Source: an uncultured Saprospiraceae bacterium
Lineage (GTDB): Bacteria; Bacteroidota; Bacteroidia; Chitinophagales; Saprospiraceae
NCBI GenBank assembly: GCA_938015595.1
Contig: CALLPI010000020.1
Coordinates: 62,001-126,000, forward strand
Direction of reading: 5' to 3'
Length of the DNA stretch: 64,000 bases
Positions within the stretch are counted from its first letter, which is position 1. Every line of letters begins with the position of its first letter. This document shows, one piece after another, positions 16,892 to 25,732 of the stretch. Under the pieces are notes generated by a model. The model saw only the letters and a list, made by a program, of their open reading frames with translations. It was not told the origin of the DNA and ran no database searches. The position numbers and the translations under genes were made by a program.

Positions 16892-16974
16892 CTTTGCCTG
16901 CCAGTTTCCGGCAAAGAAAGTCAGAGAAGCACCAAGAGCGCCGAGGAGGCTCCTACTATTCTCGGCGCCCTTGG
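16892..16974. terminator. Paired hairpins in a convergent intergenic gap
   Basis: Two hairpins lie between the convergent helicase and propeller genes. CTTTGCC at 16892-16898 pairs with GGCAAAG at 16910-16916. A 14-base arm at 16932-16945 (CCAAGAGCGCCGAG) pairs with 16961-16974 with one mismatch. Neither is followed by a T run, so this is a likely bidirectional transcript boundary rather than a classic terminator. Confidence 0.45.
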
Positions 16975-16999
16975 CCATAGCCCCCCAGGGCAAAAGCCC

Positions 17000-19900
17000 T
17001 TACTTGACCATTATCGCCTCCACGTTTTTCTCCTTCACCATCCTGTTGAAAGTGGGCAATTCCTCCGCCTTGATGCGGCGGAACTTGACCAGTTCGGCGT
17101 CAATAAGCGGTATAAGTTCGTTTTTCACGGCTATTGCCTGTGCAGTAGGTGCAAAATCGCCCATGTTGGTCAGGCTGGCCACGGCGGCCAGTTTGTTGGT
17201 CAGTCGAATGGGGAAGTTGAGCGGGTCCTGGTTGCTACGATTTTTAGTTTGGTAAAGAGCTTCTTCCACTTCGGTCATAGCCTTGTCTATGGCTTTAGCT
17301 TTATCAGCCAGGTCTTTGAGTTCAGTATTGTCTTTAGCGCGCTCGGCGTAGGCCATGAGTTGCTTGCGGATGTCGCGGATTTCTACAATAGCCTCGTGGG
17401 CTTCACTGACCTTGGCCATAGCTTCCGTTACAAAGTCAAACTGCGCCTTGTAATCTGCTGGTGTAGCCTCTGAGCGAGGATCAGGTAGGATGCGCAGCGG
17501 CTGCTCGAGGGTTTGATCGCCCACGGTAAGCCGCACCTTATAATCGCCAGGCATGGCGCGTGGGCCGCGCAGGGAAGCCGCCCATAGCACGATACCTTCG
17601 AAGCTTTTGGCATCGGGGTAGAATAGATTCCACACAAACATGTTGGCACCTTGGTTCACTTCTAGCTTATCGCTGCGTTCTTTAGCCATGCTGGAGTATT
17701 CGCGGATGAGTTTGCCGGCAGCATCATAGAAGCCTAGTTTGATCGCTACTGAATCGGTAGGTTTTTCCTTAAGATAAAAGTGGATCATGGCGCCGGCGGG
17801 GTGGTTCGTGCCGGCAGTTTTTGGCACACGCCCCCAGCCGCCTCCGCCCATGCGGTAGGTGTCGGCAGGCTGGTATAAGATAGCAGGTTTAGAAGCCATA
17901 GCTGGATTGAGCTGGCGAATAGGGCCCAGATCATCTATCATCCAGAAGCTGCGGCCCTGGGTAGCCGCTATGAGGTGGTGGCCTTTCACCGTCAGGTCAG
18001 TGATAGGTACTATGGGCAAGTTGAGTTGGAAGGGCTTCCAACTTGCACCGTCATCGAAAGAGATATACATGCCTGTTTCCGTGCCAGCGTAGAGCAGGCC
18101 CTTGCGCACGGGGTCGGCGCGCAACACACGGGTGAAGTGTTCGGCAGGAATACCGTTGGTGATGAGTTTCCAGGTTTGGCCGTAGTCTTCAGTTTTGTAG
18201 AGGTAGGGCGTGTAATCGCCTAGTTTGTAGCGCGTACCGGCCACGTAAACGCCGCCTTTAGTGAAGGGGTCGGCGTCAATACTATTGATCATCATCCAAT
18301 CAGGCATGCCCTTAGGCGTGACGTTGGCCCAGGTTTTACCGCCATCTCGGCTCACGTGGAGGAGGCCATCATCGGAGCCAGCCCAGAGGAGGTCTTTTTC
18401 GTAAGGCGACTCCAGCGCGGCAAAGATGGTGCAGTAGTATTCCACGCCGGTGTTGTCTTTGGTGATGGGGCCACCCGAGGGGCCGAGTTTAGAGGGGTCA
18501 TTGCGGGTGAGGTCGGGGCTGATAATTTGCCAGGATTGCCCCTGGTTGGTACTAACGTGTAGGTGGTTGGAAGCTGTGTAGAGCTTTTTAGGGTCGTGCG
18601 GAGAGAAGAAAATGGGGAAGTTCCATTGAAAACGGTATTTCATGCCCTCGGCGCCGTGCCCGATTGGATTGTCAGGCCATACGTTGATGGCCTGTACTTT
18701 GCCGGTGCGGTGGTTGATGCGGCTAAGAAATCCGCCGTAGCTGCCGCCGTAGACAATGTCGTTGTCGAGCGGGTCAATAGCGATATGGCCACTTTCGCCG
18801 CCGGCAGTTTCTTCCCAATCTTTCTCCGTAATGGCGCTGCCGTCGGTGCGGTGTAGAATACGTACTGTGGTATTGTCTTGCTGTGCGCCGTAGATACGAT
18901 AGGGAAAATGATTGTCAGTAGTAACCCGATAAAACTGTGCGGTGGGCTGGTTGTGGTAAGTTGTCCAGTTTTCTCCACCATCGAAGGAGACCTGTGCGCC
19001 GCCATCGTCAGCAATGATCATGCGTTGGTTGTCTTCAGGAGCAATCCAGAGGTCGTGATGGTCGCCGTGGGGTGCATTGTAGGCTTTGAAGGTTTTGCCG
19101 CCGTCGGTGCTCTTGTGGTAGCTGACGTTGACCACATATACAATATCAGCGTCTTTGGTGTCAGCATAAATGCGGGTGTAATACCAGGCGCGCTGGCGTA
19201 GGGCGCGGTCGTCGTTGAGTTTTTGCCAGGTTTCGCCGCCGTCGTCGGAGCGATACACGCCGCCGTCATTGGCTTCTACGATAGCAAAAACACGATCCTG
19301 CTGCACAGGTGAAGGCGACACGCCAATGATGCCCAGCGTACCTTTGGGGAAGCCCTTGTTTTTAGAAATCTCCTTCCAGGTGTCGCCGCCATCGGTGCTT
19401 TTCCACAGTGCGGAGCCTTCGCCGCCGCTTTCCAGGCTGTATGGTGTGCGGCGTACGCGCCAGGTAGCGGCATAGAGCACGCGCGGGTTGGCGGGGTCGA
19501 TGACGAGGTCCACAGCGCCGGCATCGGCATTAGCAAAGAGAATGCGTTCCCAGGTTTTGCCACCGTCTTTGCTGCGATATATGCCGCGCTCTTCGGAAGA
19601 TTTGAAGAGATCTCCAAGTACAGCGGCGTACACCAGGTCAGGATTGCGCGGGTGGATGCGTACGCGAGGAATGTGGCGGGAGTTGTTCAGGCCAATGTTT
19701 TTCCAGGTTTTACCGGCATCTTCTGATTTCCACATGCCGTAGCCATAGGAGACGTTGCCGCGCACGGTCTTTTCGCCGCCGCCTACATAGATGACGTTGG
19801 GGTCGTATTCCGACACAGCCACTGCACCGATGGAGCCGCCGAAATAGCCGTCAGAGATGTTTTCCCAGGTTTGGCCACCATCGCGGGTGCGCCACACGCC

Positions 19901-20164
19901 ACCGCCGGTAGAGCCAAAGTAGTACAACAAGGGCTTGCCTGGTACACCCGTCACAGCCGCAGATCGGCCACCCCGATACGGGCCAATGCTGCGCCACTGC
20001 ACAGACTTGTACAGGGCTTCGTCAAAGGAAAGTGTGGCAGCTGGCGTGCTGCTACCGGTGGTTGCCGGCGTACGCTTTTTTTGGGCTTGGAGAGAATAAG
20101 GAAGGATCAGCCAGCCGGCAACCACCCATACGGCTGCCAGGCAGTAGAAGTATTTCTTGTTCAT
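17000..20164 (-). CDS. Exported Asp-box (BNR/sortilin-like) propeller protein
   Basis: 1054 residues with an N-terminal signal or anchor (YFYCLAAVWVVAGWLILPYSL). Residues about 50-730 carry at least nine Asp boxes of the S-x-D-x-G-x-T-W type: SEDAGKTW, SKDGGKTW, STDGGDTW, SDDGGETW, STDGGKTF, SFDGGENW, SRDGGKTW, TEDYGQTW and SFDDGASW. These mark blades of one or two beta-propellers as in sialidase/sortilin VPS10 proteins. The last 300 residues change to a beta sandwich and a helical tail (TEAMAKVSEAHEAIVEIRDI). Such proteins are often labelled glycosyl hydrolase, but no sialidase Arg triad or catalytic acid is evident, so enzymatic activity is unproven. Likely periplasmic or surface exposed. 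Confidence 0.8.
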   Translation of the reverse strand: MNKKYFYCLAAVWVVAGWLILPYSLQAQKKRTPATTGSSTPAATLSFDEALYKSVQWRSIGPYRGGRSAAVTGVPGKPLLYYFGSTGGGVWRTRDGGQTWENISDGYFGGSIGAVAVSEYDPNVIYVGGGEKTVRGNVSYGYGMWKSEDAGKTWKNIGLNNSRHIPRVRIHPRNPDLVYAAVLGDLFKSSEERGIYRSKDGGKTWERILFANADAGAVDLVIDPANPRVLYAATWRVRRTPYSLESGGEGSALWKSTDGGDTWKEISKNKGFPKGTLGIIGVSPSPVQQDRVFAIVEANDGGVYRSDDGGETWQKLNDDRALRQRAWYYTRIYADTKDADIVYVVNVSYHKSTDGGKTFKAYNAPHGDHHDLWIAPEDNQRMIIADDGGAQVSFDGGENWTTYHNQPTAQFYRVTTDNHFPYRIYGAQQDNTTVRILHRTDGSAITEKDWEETAGGESGHIAIDPLDNDIVYGGSYGGFLSRINHRTGKVQAINVWPDNPIGHGAEGMKYRFQWNFPIFFSPHDPKKLYTASNHLHVSTNQGQSWQIISPDLTRNDPSKLGPSGGPITKDNTGVEYYCTIFAALESPYEKDLLWAGSDDGLLHVSRDGGKTWANVTPKGMPDWMMINSIDADPFTKGGVYVAGTRYKLGDYTPYLYKTEDYGQTWKLITNGIPAEHFTRVLRADPVRKGLLYAGTETGMYISFDDGASWKPFQLNLPIVPITDLTVKGHHLIAATQGRSFWMIDDLGPIRQLNPAMASKPAILYQPADTYRMGGGGWGRVPKTAGTNHPAGAMIHFYLKEKPTDSVAIKLGFYDAAGKLIREYSSMAKERSDKLEVNQGANMFVWNLFYPDAKSFEGIVLWAASLRGPRAMPGDYKVRLTVGDQTLEQPLRILPDPRSEATPADYKAQFDFVTEAMAKVSEAHEAIVEIRDIRKQLMAYAERAKDNTELKDLADKAKAIDKAMTEVEEALYQTKNRSNQDPLNFPIRLTNKLAAVASLTNMGDFAPTAQAIAVKNELIPLIDAELVKFRRIKAEELPTFNRMVKEKNVEAIMVK

Positions 20165-20199
20165 GCTTCAACCAGTTTTTTTGTAAGGCAATGCTGATG

Positions 20200-20207
20200 C
20201 GAAGGTA
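20200..20207 (-). promoter_or_regulatory. -7-like element of the propeller gene
   Basis: TACCTTCG on the minus strand, one mismatch from TAnnTTTG, 35 bases before the ATG. The same variant precedes the thioredoxin-like gene at 34.2 kb. Confidence 0.45.
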
Positions 20208-20435
20208 GGAAATGTGGCGATAAGCACCCATGACACTGCAGATATTTTATACAAACGCACAGGTAGGGGTGGTTTTTGGCTTAGCCACAGATGAGATAAA
20301 GCTGCCGGGAGGGGCTTGCAAATAGACGCAAAGCCTGTACACCGACTAACCGCAAGCTGGCTCTCGAATACGCAAGGAGACATTCTAAAAGAATCATCCT
20401 GGAGCACAAAGACCAAGCAGTGCACAAGCACAACA

Positions 20436-20469
20436 AAGCCCTGTACGCCAGCGGTTGCGCACAGGGCTT
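20436..20469 (-). terminator. Terminator of the TonB receptor/HmuY operon
   Basis: AAGCCCTGT at 20436-20444 pairs with ACAGGGCTT at 20461-20469. Three more pairs (CGC/GCG) beyond a G-T position shorten the loop to 8 bases. On the minus strand it is followed by TGTTGTGC, a weak T tract. It lies about 20 bases after the HmuY-like stop codon. Confidence 0.7.
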
Positions 20470-20489
20470 CTCTTCGCAGTTTTTTGGGC

Positions 20490-21086
20490 TTACTTGTTAA
20501 AGCTCCTCGATCCGCTTGGCTGATACACGTAGCGGAAGGTGTATTTGATTTTGGTGGGTCGGTTGGGTGGCGTCACCAGGTTGCCGTTGCTGTCTGTGGG
20601 GTCGGCCTGGAGGATTTCCATTTTGGCATACTTGTTTTGAGCCGTTTTGATGAGAAATACCTGGCCGGCTTTGGGTGAAAAGGTGCGCGTGGCCGGATTG
20701 TAGATGAACCAGTCGTCATCTTTCACGGCCAGGTTGCCCGGCGCATCGGTCTTGTAGCCCGATTCTGGCGCTTGTTGAATATCACTGAACGCGCCAGTGA
20801 TAACCTGCACACCTGCCGTACCGGGGCCGCTACTGCCGCTGTTGAACAGAAAGGTAGTGAACCGCAGGCCAAAATCCCAGCGAATGCTGGCGGAGTCTGT
20901 GGCGGGCACAGTAGTGCCTTTGTCAAAACTGAAAAAAGTGAAGTTGCCCTCATTAGTAGCGTTCACCAAGATGGAGGTTGTCATGGCGTCCAAGGGTATT
21001 TGGGGCTTGTCGTCGTCGTTACAAGCTGCAAAAAACATCGTACTTATGGCTAGGATAGCCGCCCAAGATTTGAAATACGAGCACAT
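20490..21086 (-). CDS. HmuY-family lipoprotein
   Basis: 198 residues with a lipoprotein signal ending in FFAAC (Cys22). HmuY proteins are surface hemophores of Bacteroidota that take heme from host proteins or other carriers and hand it to a TonB-dependent receptor. The family pattern is visible: an early strand around NFTFFSFDKG, SIRWDFGLRFTTFLFNSG, then late AGQVFLIKTAQNKYAKMEIL and KIKYTFRYVYQ. It starts 24 bases after the receptor gene on the same strand, the HmuR/HmuY pairing in reverse order. Unusual: the protein contains no histidine, whereas the P. gingivalis protein binds heme with two His. Methionines could serve, as in some relatives, or the ligand may not be heme. Confidence 0.75.
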   Translation of the reverse strand: MCSYFKSWAAILAISTMFFAACNDDDKPQIPLDAMTTSILVNATNEGNFTFFSFDKGTTVPATDSASIRWDFGLRFTTFLFNSGSSGPGTAGVQVITGAFSDIQQAPESGYKTDAPGNLAVKDDDWFIYNPATRTFSPKAGQVFLIKTAQNKYAKMEILQADPTDSNGNLVTPPNRPTKIKYTFRYVYQPSGSRSFNK

Positions 21087-21110
21087 AGTAAAGTAGATTA
21101 TTTGGGTGAT

Positions 21111-23225
21111 TCAAAAAAGATTCCACGTAAAGGCCAATAGCCAGTTTAAGCCGGGAAGCTGTGGCAGATTAACGGGGTCTTTGTGGCTGAGTAAGTTGTT
21201 GGCCACGATTTGTAGAGTGTATTTCTGGTGAAAGGTTTTCTGCACACTCATGTTGAGCAACAGATAACCTCGGGCAAATTCATCCGGCATATTGGCAAAG
21301 CTATTGCCGTCGAGGTCAAGCACACCCCATGCACTGCGGTATATACCCCGGAGACTACCTCCCCAAAGGGTGGCTTTGTTCAGGTATGCCAGTTTGGCCT
21401 GCAGGAGGTGAGGGCTGCGGTTCAGCAGGCCGGTGTAGTTGCGTCGGGTTAGGCGTAGGGCTGGGCCGCCTGGGTATTCCCTGCCAAATACCTCTCCTTT
21501 CTTGAAGTTTTCGAGCACCTGGCGGTCGGCGGTTTGCAGGTATTGATATCCCAGTTCTAGGTCCCAGTCTTTGCCCAGCTGGCTGGACAGGCTCCACTCC
21601 AGCCCGCGAGTGTAGGCTTCCCGGATGTTGAGGTAGCTGAACACAATGCTGCCATCGTTGCGAAAAGCTGCCGGCACATAGTTGATGAGGTCGGTAATGG
21701 CGTTGTAGAAAAAGTTGATCTCCGTACGTGCTGGAATTTTGCTGAATTGATAGCGCGCGCCCACATTGATGCCATGCGAGGTCTCTGGCCGAAGCCGTCC
21801 TATCTGGTAGGCCTCCGGTAAGATGCGGCTGATAAAGCCGTCTCGCTGCTGCTGGAGCAGTTCGTTGAGCGAAAACTCGGAGGCGCCGTACAATTGGTAC
21901 CCCAGCGGATTGTTGACGTAGTATAGATACAACTGCCTAAAATCAGGGGCTTTGAAGCCTGCGCCGTAGGAGAAGTTGATCTGCAACGAAGCGTTGGGGC
22001 GGTATTGTGCAGCCAGTTTTGGGCTAAGGCGGTTGGCAAAGTCGCTGTTGAGGTCGAAGCGTAGGCCGGGAATGAAGTCCAGGCGGTCGGATACTTTCCA
22101 CTCATTTTGGGCAAAGAAGTAGCCGATGCGTTGCTGCTTGAGGCCCCGGTAGCGAGTGGTGTTCACCGTTTGCAAGTTGTATCCACTGCCCAGGATGATG
22201 TGATGCTTGGGGTGGGGCGTCCAGTCGGTCTGGTTTTCGGCGCGATAAAAACCGTGTACAAAATCATCTGCGTAGTAGGACTCACTGGTATTCTGGTAGT
22301 TCAATTGTTGTGTAAAACGGTAGTAGCTGGCATACAAGCGGAAAGAGGTTTTGAGGTTGTCGTCGAAGAAATGGTTTAGGGTAGGCTGCACGTTGATGTC
22401 TTGCGTGATACCATTGCCAAACACATTAAGCTGGTCGCTATTAATGGCAAAGGCGCTTTGCTGCTTGCCTCGGTACAGGCGGTTGTTCCAGACGAGATGA
22501 GTGCGCTCCGAGAAGCGGTGCGTCCATTTCAGTTGCAAGGCAGCATTGACGTAGGGGTCCAGCGTGCGCTCCGGGCGGTTGGGAGTGAGGTCGTAGCCGT
22601 GTGAGCCATTATAGTTAAAGAAAAAGTGCATGGTGTTTTTATGGCGGTCTAGGTTGAGACTGGCCATGAAATCTCTAGCATGGAATGAGCCATAGCGAAA
22701 GGCAGCGTTGGCGTAGTTGCTGCGCTTTTTTTCGGTGATGATGTTAACTACGCCACCCATGGCCTCGCTGCCGTACAAGGCAGAAGATGGCCCTTTGACG
22801 ACTTCGATCTTCTGGATGTTGCCCACGGTGAACCGAGACAAATCCATGACGCCGCCCTGCCGCCCGATGAGTGGTTCGCCATCCAGCAGAATGAGGGTGT
22901 AGTCGGGCGACAGGCCCTGGATCTGCACCCCATTGCCAAACACCCCGCCGCCCACGGCGCTGCTGCCCGTGCCGGAGGTCACCATCAGGCCGGTTTGTTC
23001 TTGGAGTATCTCATTGAGGCGCAGTAAGCCGCTGAGTTGTATTTGCTTTTTCTGCACCAACAGAGTGGGTACGGCTACGTTGGCCAGCATGCGTTGGCTT
23101 CGGGTAGCCGTGACGACCAACTCCTGGATGTCGTTTACCCAGAGTGAGTCTGAGGCGTCCTGGCTTTTCAGTGTAAAGTTGCAGCAGAGCAACCCCCAGC
23201 AACAAAAGATTAGTTTTTTCATCAT
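21111..23225 (-). CDS. TonB-dependent outer membrane receptor (HmuR-like)
   Basis: 704 residues from the first Met of MMKKLIFCCWGLLCCNF, which gives a signal peptide. A TonB box-like segment (IQELVVTATRS) precedes the plug (about 55-165, with LILLDGEPLIGRQGGVMDLS and VEVVKGP-like IEVVKGPSSALYGSEAMGGV). The rest is a 22-strand barrel ending in LLAFTWNLF. The segment YGAGFKAPDFRQLYLYYVNN resembles the FRAP box of heme receptors. Together with the HmuY-like gene 24 bases downstream this suggests heme or another porphyrin-like cargo. A near-consensus element (CACTTTTG) is just upstream at 23241-23234. It needs TonB/ExbB/ExbD for energy. Confidence 0.85.
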   Translation of the reverse strand: MMKKLIFCCWGLLCCNFTLKSQDASDSLWVNDIQELVVTATRSQRMLANVAVPTLLVQKKQIQLSGLLRLNEILQEQTGLMVTSGTGSSAVGGGVFGNGVQIQGLSPDYTLILLDGEPLIGRQGGVMDLSRFTVGNIQKIEVVKGPSSALYGSEAMGGVVNIITEKKRSNYANAAFRYGSFHARDFMASLNLDRHKNTMHFFFNYNGSHGYDLTPNRPERTLDPYVNAALQLKWTHRFSERTHLVWNNRLYRGKQQSAFAINSDQLNVFGNGITQDINVQPTLNHFFDDNLKTSFRLYASYYRFTQQLNYQNTSESYYADDFVHGFYRAENQTDWTPHPKHHIILGSGYNLQTVNTTRYRGLKQQRIGYFFAQNEWKVSDRLDFIPGLRFDLNSDFANRLSPKLAAQYRPNASLQINFSYGAGFKAPDFRQLYLYYVNNPLGYQLYGASEFSLNELLQQQRDGFISRILPEAYQIGRLRPETSHGINVGARYQFSKIPARTEINFFYNAITDLINYVPAAFRNDGSIVFSYLNIREAYTRGLEWSLSSQLGKDWDLELGYQYLQTADRQVLENFKKGEVFGREYPGGPALRLTRRNYTGLLNRSPHLLQAKLAYLNKATLWGGSLRGIYRSAWGVLDLDGNSFANMPDEFARGYLLLNMSVQKTFHQKYTLQIVANNLLSHKDPVNLPQLPGLNWLLAFTWNLF

Positions 23226-23545
23226 AACAGCTGCAAAAGTGTGGATATCGCGCATTTTATTTGTCATCGGATTGTAAAACCTGAAACCAACACATCACAG
23301 CAAGAGGTACGCAGTACAGCATGACTTTGGATTAAGATACGCCATACTCGTTCGAAGAAGGGCACCTTGCCCCTGGTTCAGCTCCTTAGCCACTACTTCG
23401 CCAAGCGAAGACGCAAGTTATCTGCCCAAGTTTTTAACCAAAAATTACGCATCCGGGCATTTCTGTCGTAAATTCGCCGCAGCTCAGTCCACAACCAAAT
23501 AAGGCCAGAACTTTTTCCAAACCATCAAATGCAAGCGAGTACGCT

Positions 23546-24118
23546 ATGGTAAATCTCATTCTCTTTGGCCCGCCGGGGTCTGGCAAAGGCACTCAAGCAG
23601 AAAAACTGGTAGCCAAATACAACCTGCTGCACATCTCTACTGGCGATTTGTTTCGCTACGAACTGGGCAACAACACCCCTCTGGGCATACTAGCCCGCAG
23701 CTATATGGAAAAAGGCCAATTGGTACCAGACGAGGTTACCGTGGGTATGTTGCGCAATAAAGTAGAAGCACATCCCGAGGCTCAGGGCTACATCTTTGAC
23801 GGATTTCCGCGTACCATACCACAGGCTCAAGCATTGGACGCCCTGCTGGCCGAACGCGGACAGCACATTACCCAACTGCTCATGCTCGATGTGCCCGAGG
23901 ACGAAATCGTGCGGCGTATCCTGGAGCGTGGCAAAACTTCCGGCCGCGCCGATGACAACGACGAGGCCATCATCCGTAGCCGATATGAGGTTTACTTGAA
24001 AGAAACCTCGCCGGTATTTGACTTCTATGCCGCCTCGGGTAAGTCACTCAAAATTCCTGGCGTAGGCGCCATCGAAGAAATTTTCGAGCGCTTGTGCGCT
24101 GCTATTGACGGCCAGTAA
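23546..24118 (+). CDS. adk: Adenylate kinase
   Basis: 190 residues. It interconverts ATP + AMP with two ADP. The P-loop GPPGSGKGT is at residues 8-16, the AMP-binding segment TGDLFRYEL follows and FDGFPRTIPQA is present. It is a short-LID form: the segment after RILERGKTSGRADDND is compact and lacks the four-Cys zinc site of long forms, as is typical in Bacteroidota. A -7-like element TAAATTCG lies at 23469-23476. It is convergent with glpD, 42 bases apart. Confidence 0.96.
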   Translation: MVNLILFGPPGSGKGTQAEKLVAKYNLLHISTGDLFRYELGNNTPLGILARSYMEKGQLVPDEVTVGMLRNKVEAHPEAQGYIFDGFPRTIPQAQALDALLAERGQHITQLLMLDVPEDEIVRRILERGKTSGRADDNDEAIIRSRYEVYLKETSPVFDFYAASGKSLKIPGVGAIEEIFERLCAAIDGQ

Positions 24119-24160
24119 GCCCGCCCCTCCTCTGTTCAGGGTTCTTCATCATAGTGCTGA

Positions 24161-25690
24161 TCAGTCGTGGGAGGCAGCCGATCGGGCCTCGCCCGCTATG
24201 CTGTACCCGACAGCCAGATTTGTGAATCGCGTTATTTGTTCGCTGACCCAGTCTTCCGTGCACCCCAGCTCGCGTTGCATGAGGCGGGCCACGCGGGGTG
24301 CAACCTCCAGCGCAGCCTGCTGGTCGAGAAACAGCAAACGCAGGCGGCGCGCCAGGATATCTTCCAGTTGTACGGCCATTTCGCTATGTACAGCATGCAG
24401 CACATCAGCCTCGGTATAGGCATAACGCGGATGCAGGGGTTGCCCATGCTCAGCATACAGCGAGGGTTCCTTGTCGGGGCGGCGCAGTAGAATATGCCGC
24501 GTGTGGCAAGGGCGGCGGGGTAGTTGAGCCTGGGCAGCCGCCTTAGACACCACCTCTTTGGCCATTTGCCGATAGGTTGTCCACTTACCGCCAGTGATGG
24601 TGATCAATCCCGAGTCAGATACCATTGTGGTATGGTCGCGCAGCAATTTGGCCGTATTTTGCACGCCTTGCCGGCGTACTAGCGGGCGCAGGCCGGCAAA
24701 TACGGCGCGTACATCTTGCCGGCGCAACTGCGCATTGCAGTACTGATTGAAGTTCTGAATGATGAAGTCAATTTCTTCGGCGTGTGCCACGGGTTCCTCT
24801 ACAGCAGCTTCCACTTGTACATCTGTGGTGCCAATAACCACCTTGCCCATCCATGGTACAGCAAAGAGCACGCGGCCGTCGGTTGTGCGAGGAATGAGCA
24901 TGGCATGTTGTCCGGGAAACAACTCCGCATCTATCACCAGATGAATCCCCTGCGAAGGGCGTACCACCGGCTGATGCCTCGGGTTATCAGCCTGCATGAG
25001 CGTATCGGCAAATACGCCAGTAGCATTAATGACGGCGGCAGCCTGCACGGCAAACGTCTCTTGTGAGGCAAGCTGATTGCGTAGGGTAGCTCCCACAATT
25101 CGACCATTTTCGTACAAGAAGCCTTCTGCTGCTACGTAGTTCACTACGGTAGCGCCCTGCTGTATGGCTGTGTGAGCCAGGGCAATGCACAGGCCGCTGT
25201 CGTCAAACTGACCGTCGTAGTACATCACGCCGCCCTTGAGGCCGCGGCGCTGTACGGCGGGCATGTGTTGTATGACTTGTTCGGGCGAGAGCATGCGGGT
25301 GTGGCCCAGGCTCAAGTGGCCGGAAAGGAAGTCGTAGATTTTCAGCCCCAGCCAGTAGTACCAGCGCTTCCATTGGCTGTAAACCGGCAGGATAAAGGGG
25401 ATGGGGCGTGCCAGGTCCGGGGCATTGCGCAGCAGCGTCCAGCGTTCGCGCAGGGCGCCTTGTACAAGTTTGATATTGCCTTGTTCCAGGTAGCGCACCC
25501 CGCCGTGGATGAGCTTGGTGGAGCGGCTGGAGGTCCCTTTGCCAAAATCGGCACGCTCGGCCAGCAGCGTTTTGTAGCCGCGGCCAGCAGCATCAAGGGC
25601 GGCGCCCAAACCGGTAGCGCCGCCGCCTATGATGAGAATGTCCCATCGGGGGCATTGCCGAAGTTGTTCGAGTTGAGCGGCCCGGTTCAT
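24161..25690 (-). CDS. glpD: Aerobic glycerol-3-phosphate dehydrogenase
   Basis: 509 residues. This FAD enzyme oxidises glycerol-3-phosphate to dihydroxyacetone phosphate at the membrane and passes electrons to quinone. The FAD-binding GGGATGLGAALDAAGRG is near residue 22, followed by FGKGTSSRSTKLIHGGVRYL, a GlpD signature. SDSGLITITGGKWTTYRQMA later marks the second conserved flavin contact, and a C-terminal helical domain ends the protein. Neighbours are not glycerol genes, so no glp operon is visible. It lies 42 bases downstream of a baeRF-type gene on the same strand and may be co-transcribed. Confidence 0.94.
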   Translation of the reverse strand: MNRAAQLEQLRQCPRWDILIIGGGATGLGAALDAAGRGYKTLLAERADFGKGTSSRSTKLIHGGVRYLEQGNIKLVQGALRERWTLLRNAPDLARPIPFILPVYSQWKRWYYWLGLKIYDFLSGHLSLGHTRMLSPEQVIQHMPAVQRRGLKGGVMYYDGQFDDSGLCIALAHTAIQQGATVVNYVAAEGFLYENGRIVGATLRNQLASQETFAVQAAAVINATGVFADTLMQADNPRHQPVVRPSQGIHLVIDAELFPGQHAMLIPRTTDGRVLFAVPWMGKVVIGTTDVQVEAAVEEPVAHAEEIDFIIQNFNQYCNAQLRRQDVRAVFAGLRPLVRRQGVQNTAKLLRDHTTMVSDSGLITITGGKWTTYRQMAKEVVSKAAAQAQLPRRPCHTRHILLRRPDKEPSLYAEHGQPLHPRYAYTEADVLHAVHSEMAVQLEDILARRLRLLFLDQQAALEVAPRVARLMQRELGCTEDWVSEQITRFTNLAVGYSIAGEARSAASHD

Positions 25691-25732
25691 GGCTTTGGCA
25701 AGTGCAAACTTACTCTAGCCGCCTACCCTGCG

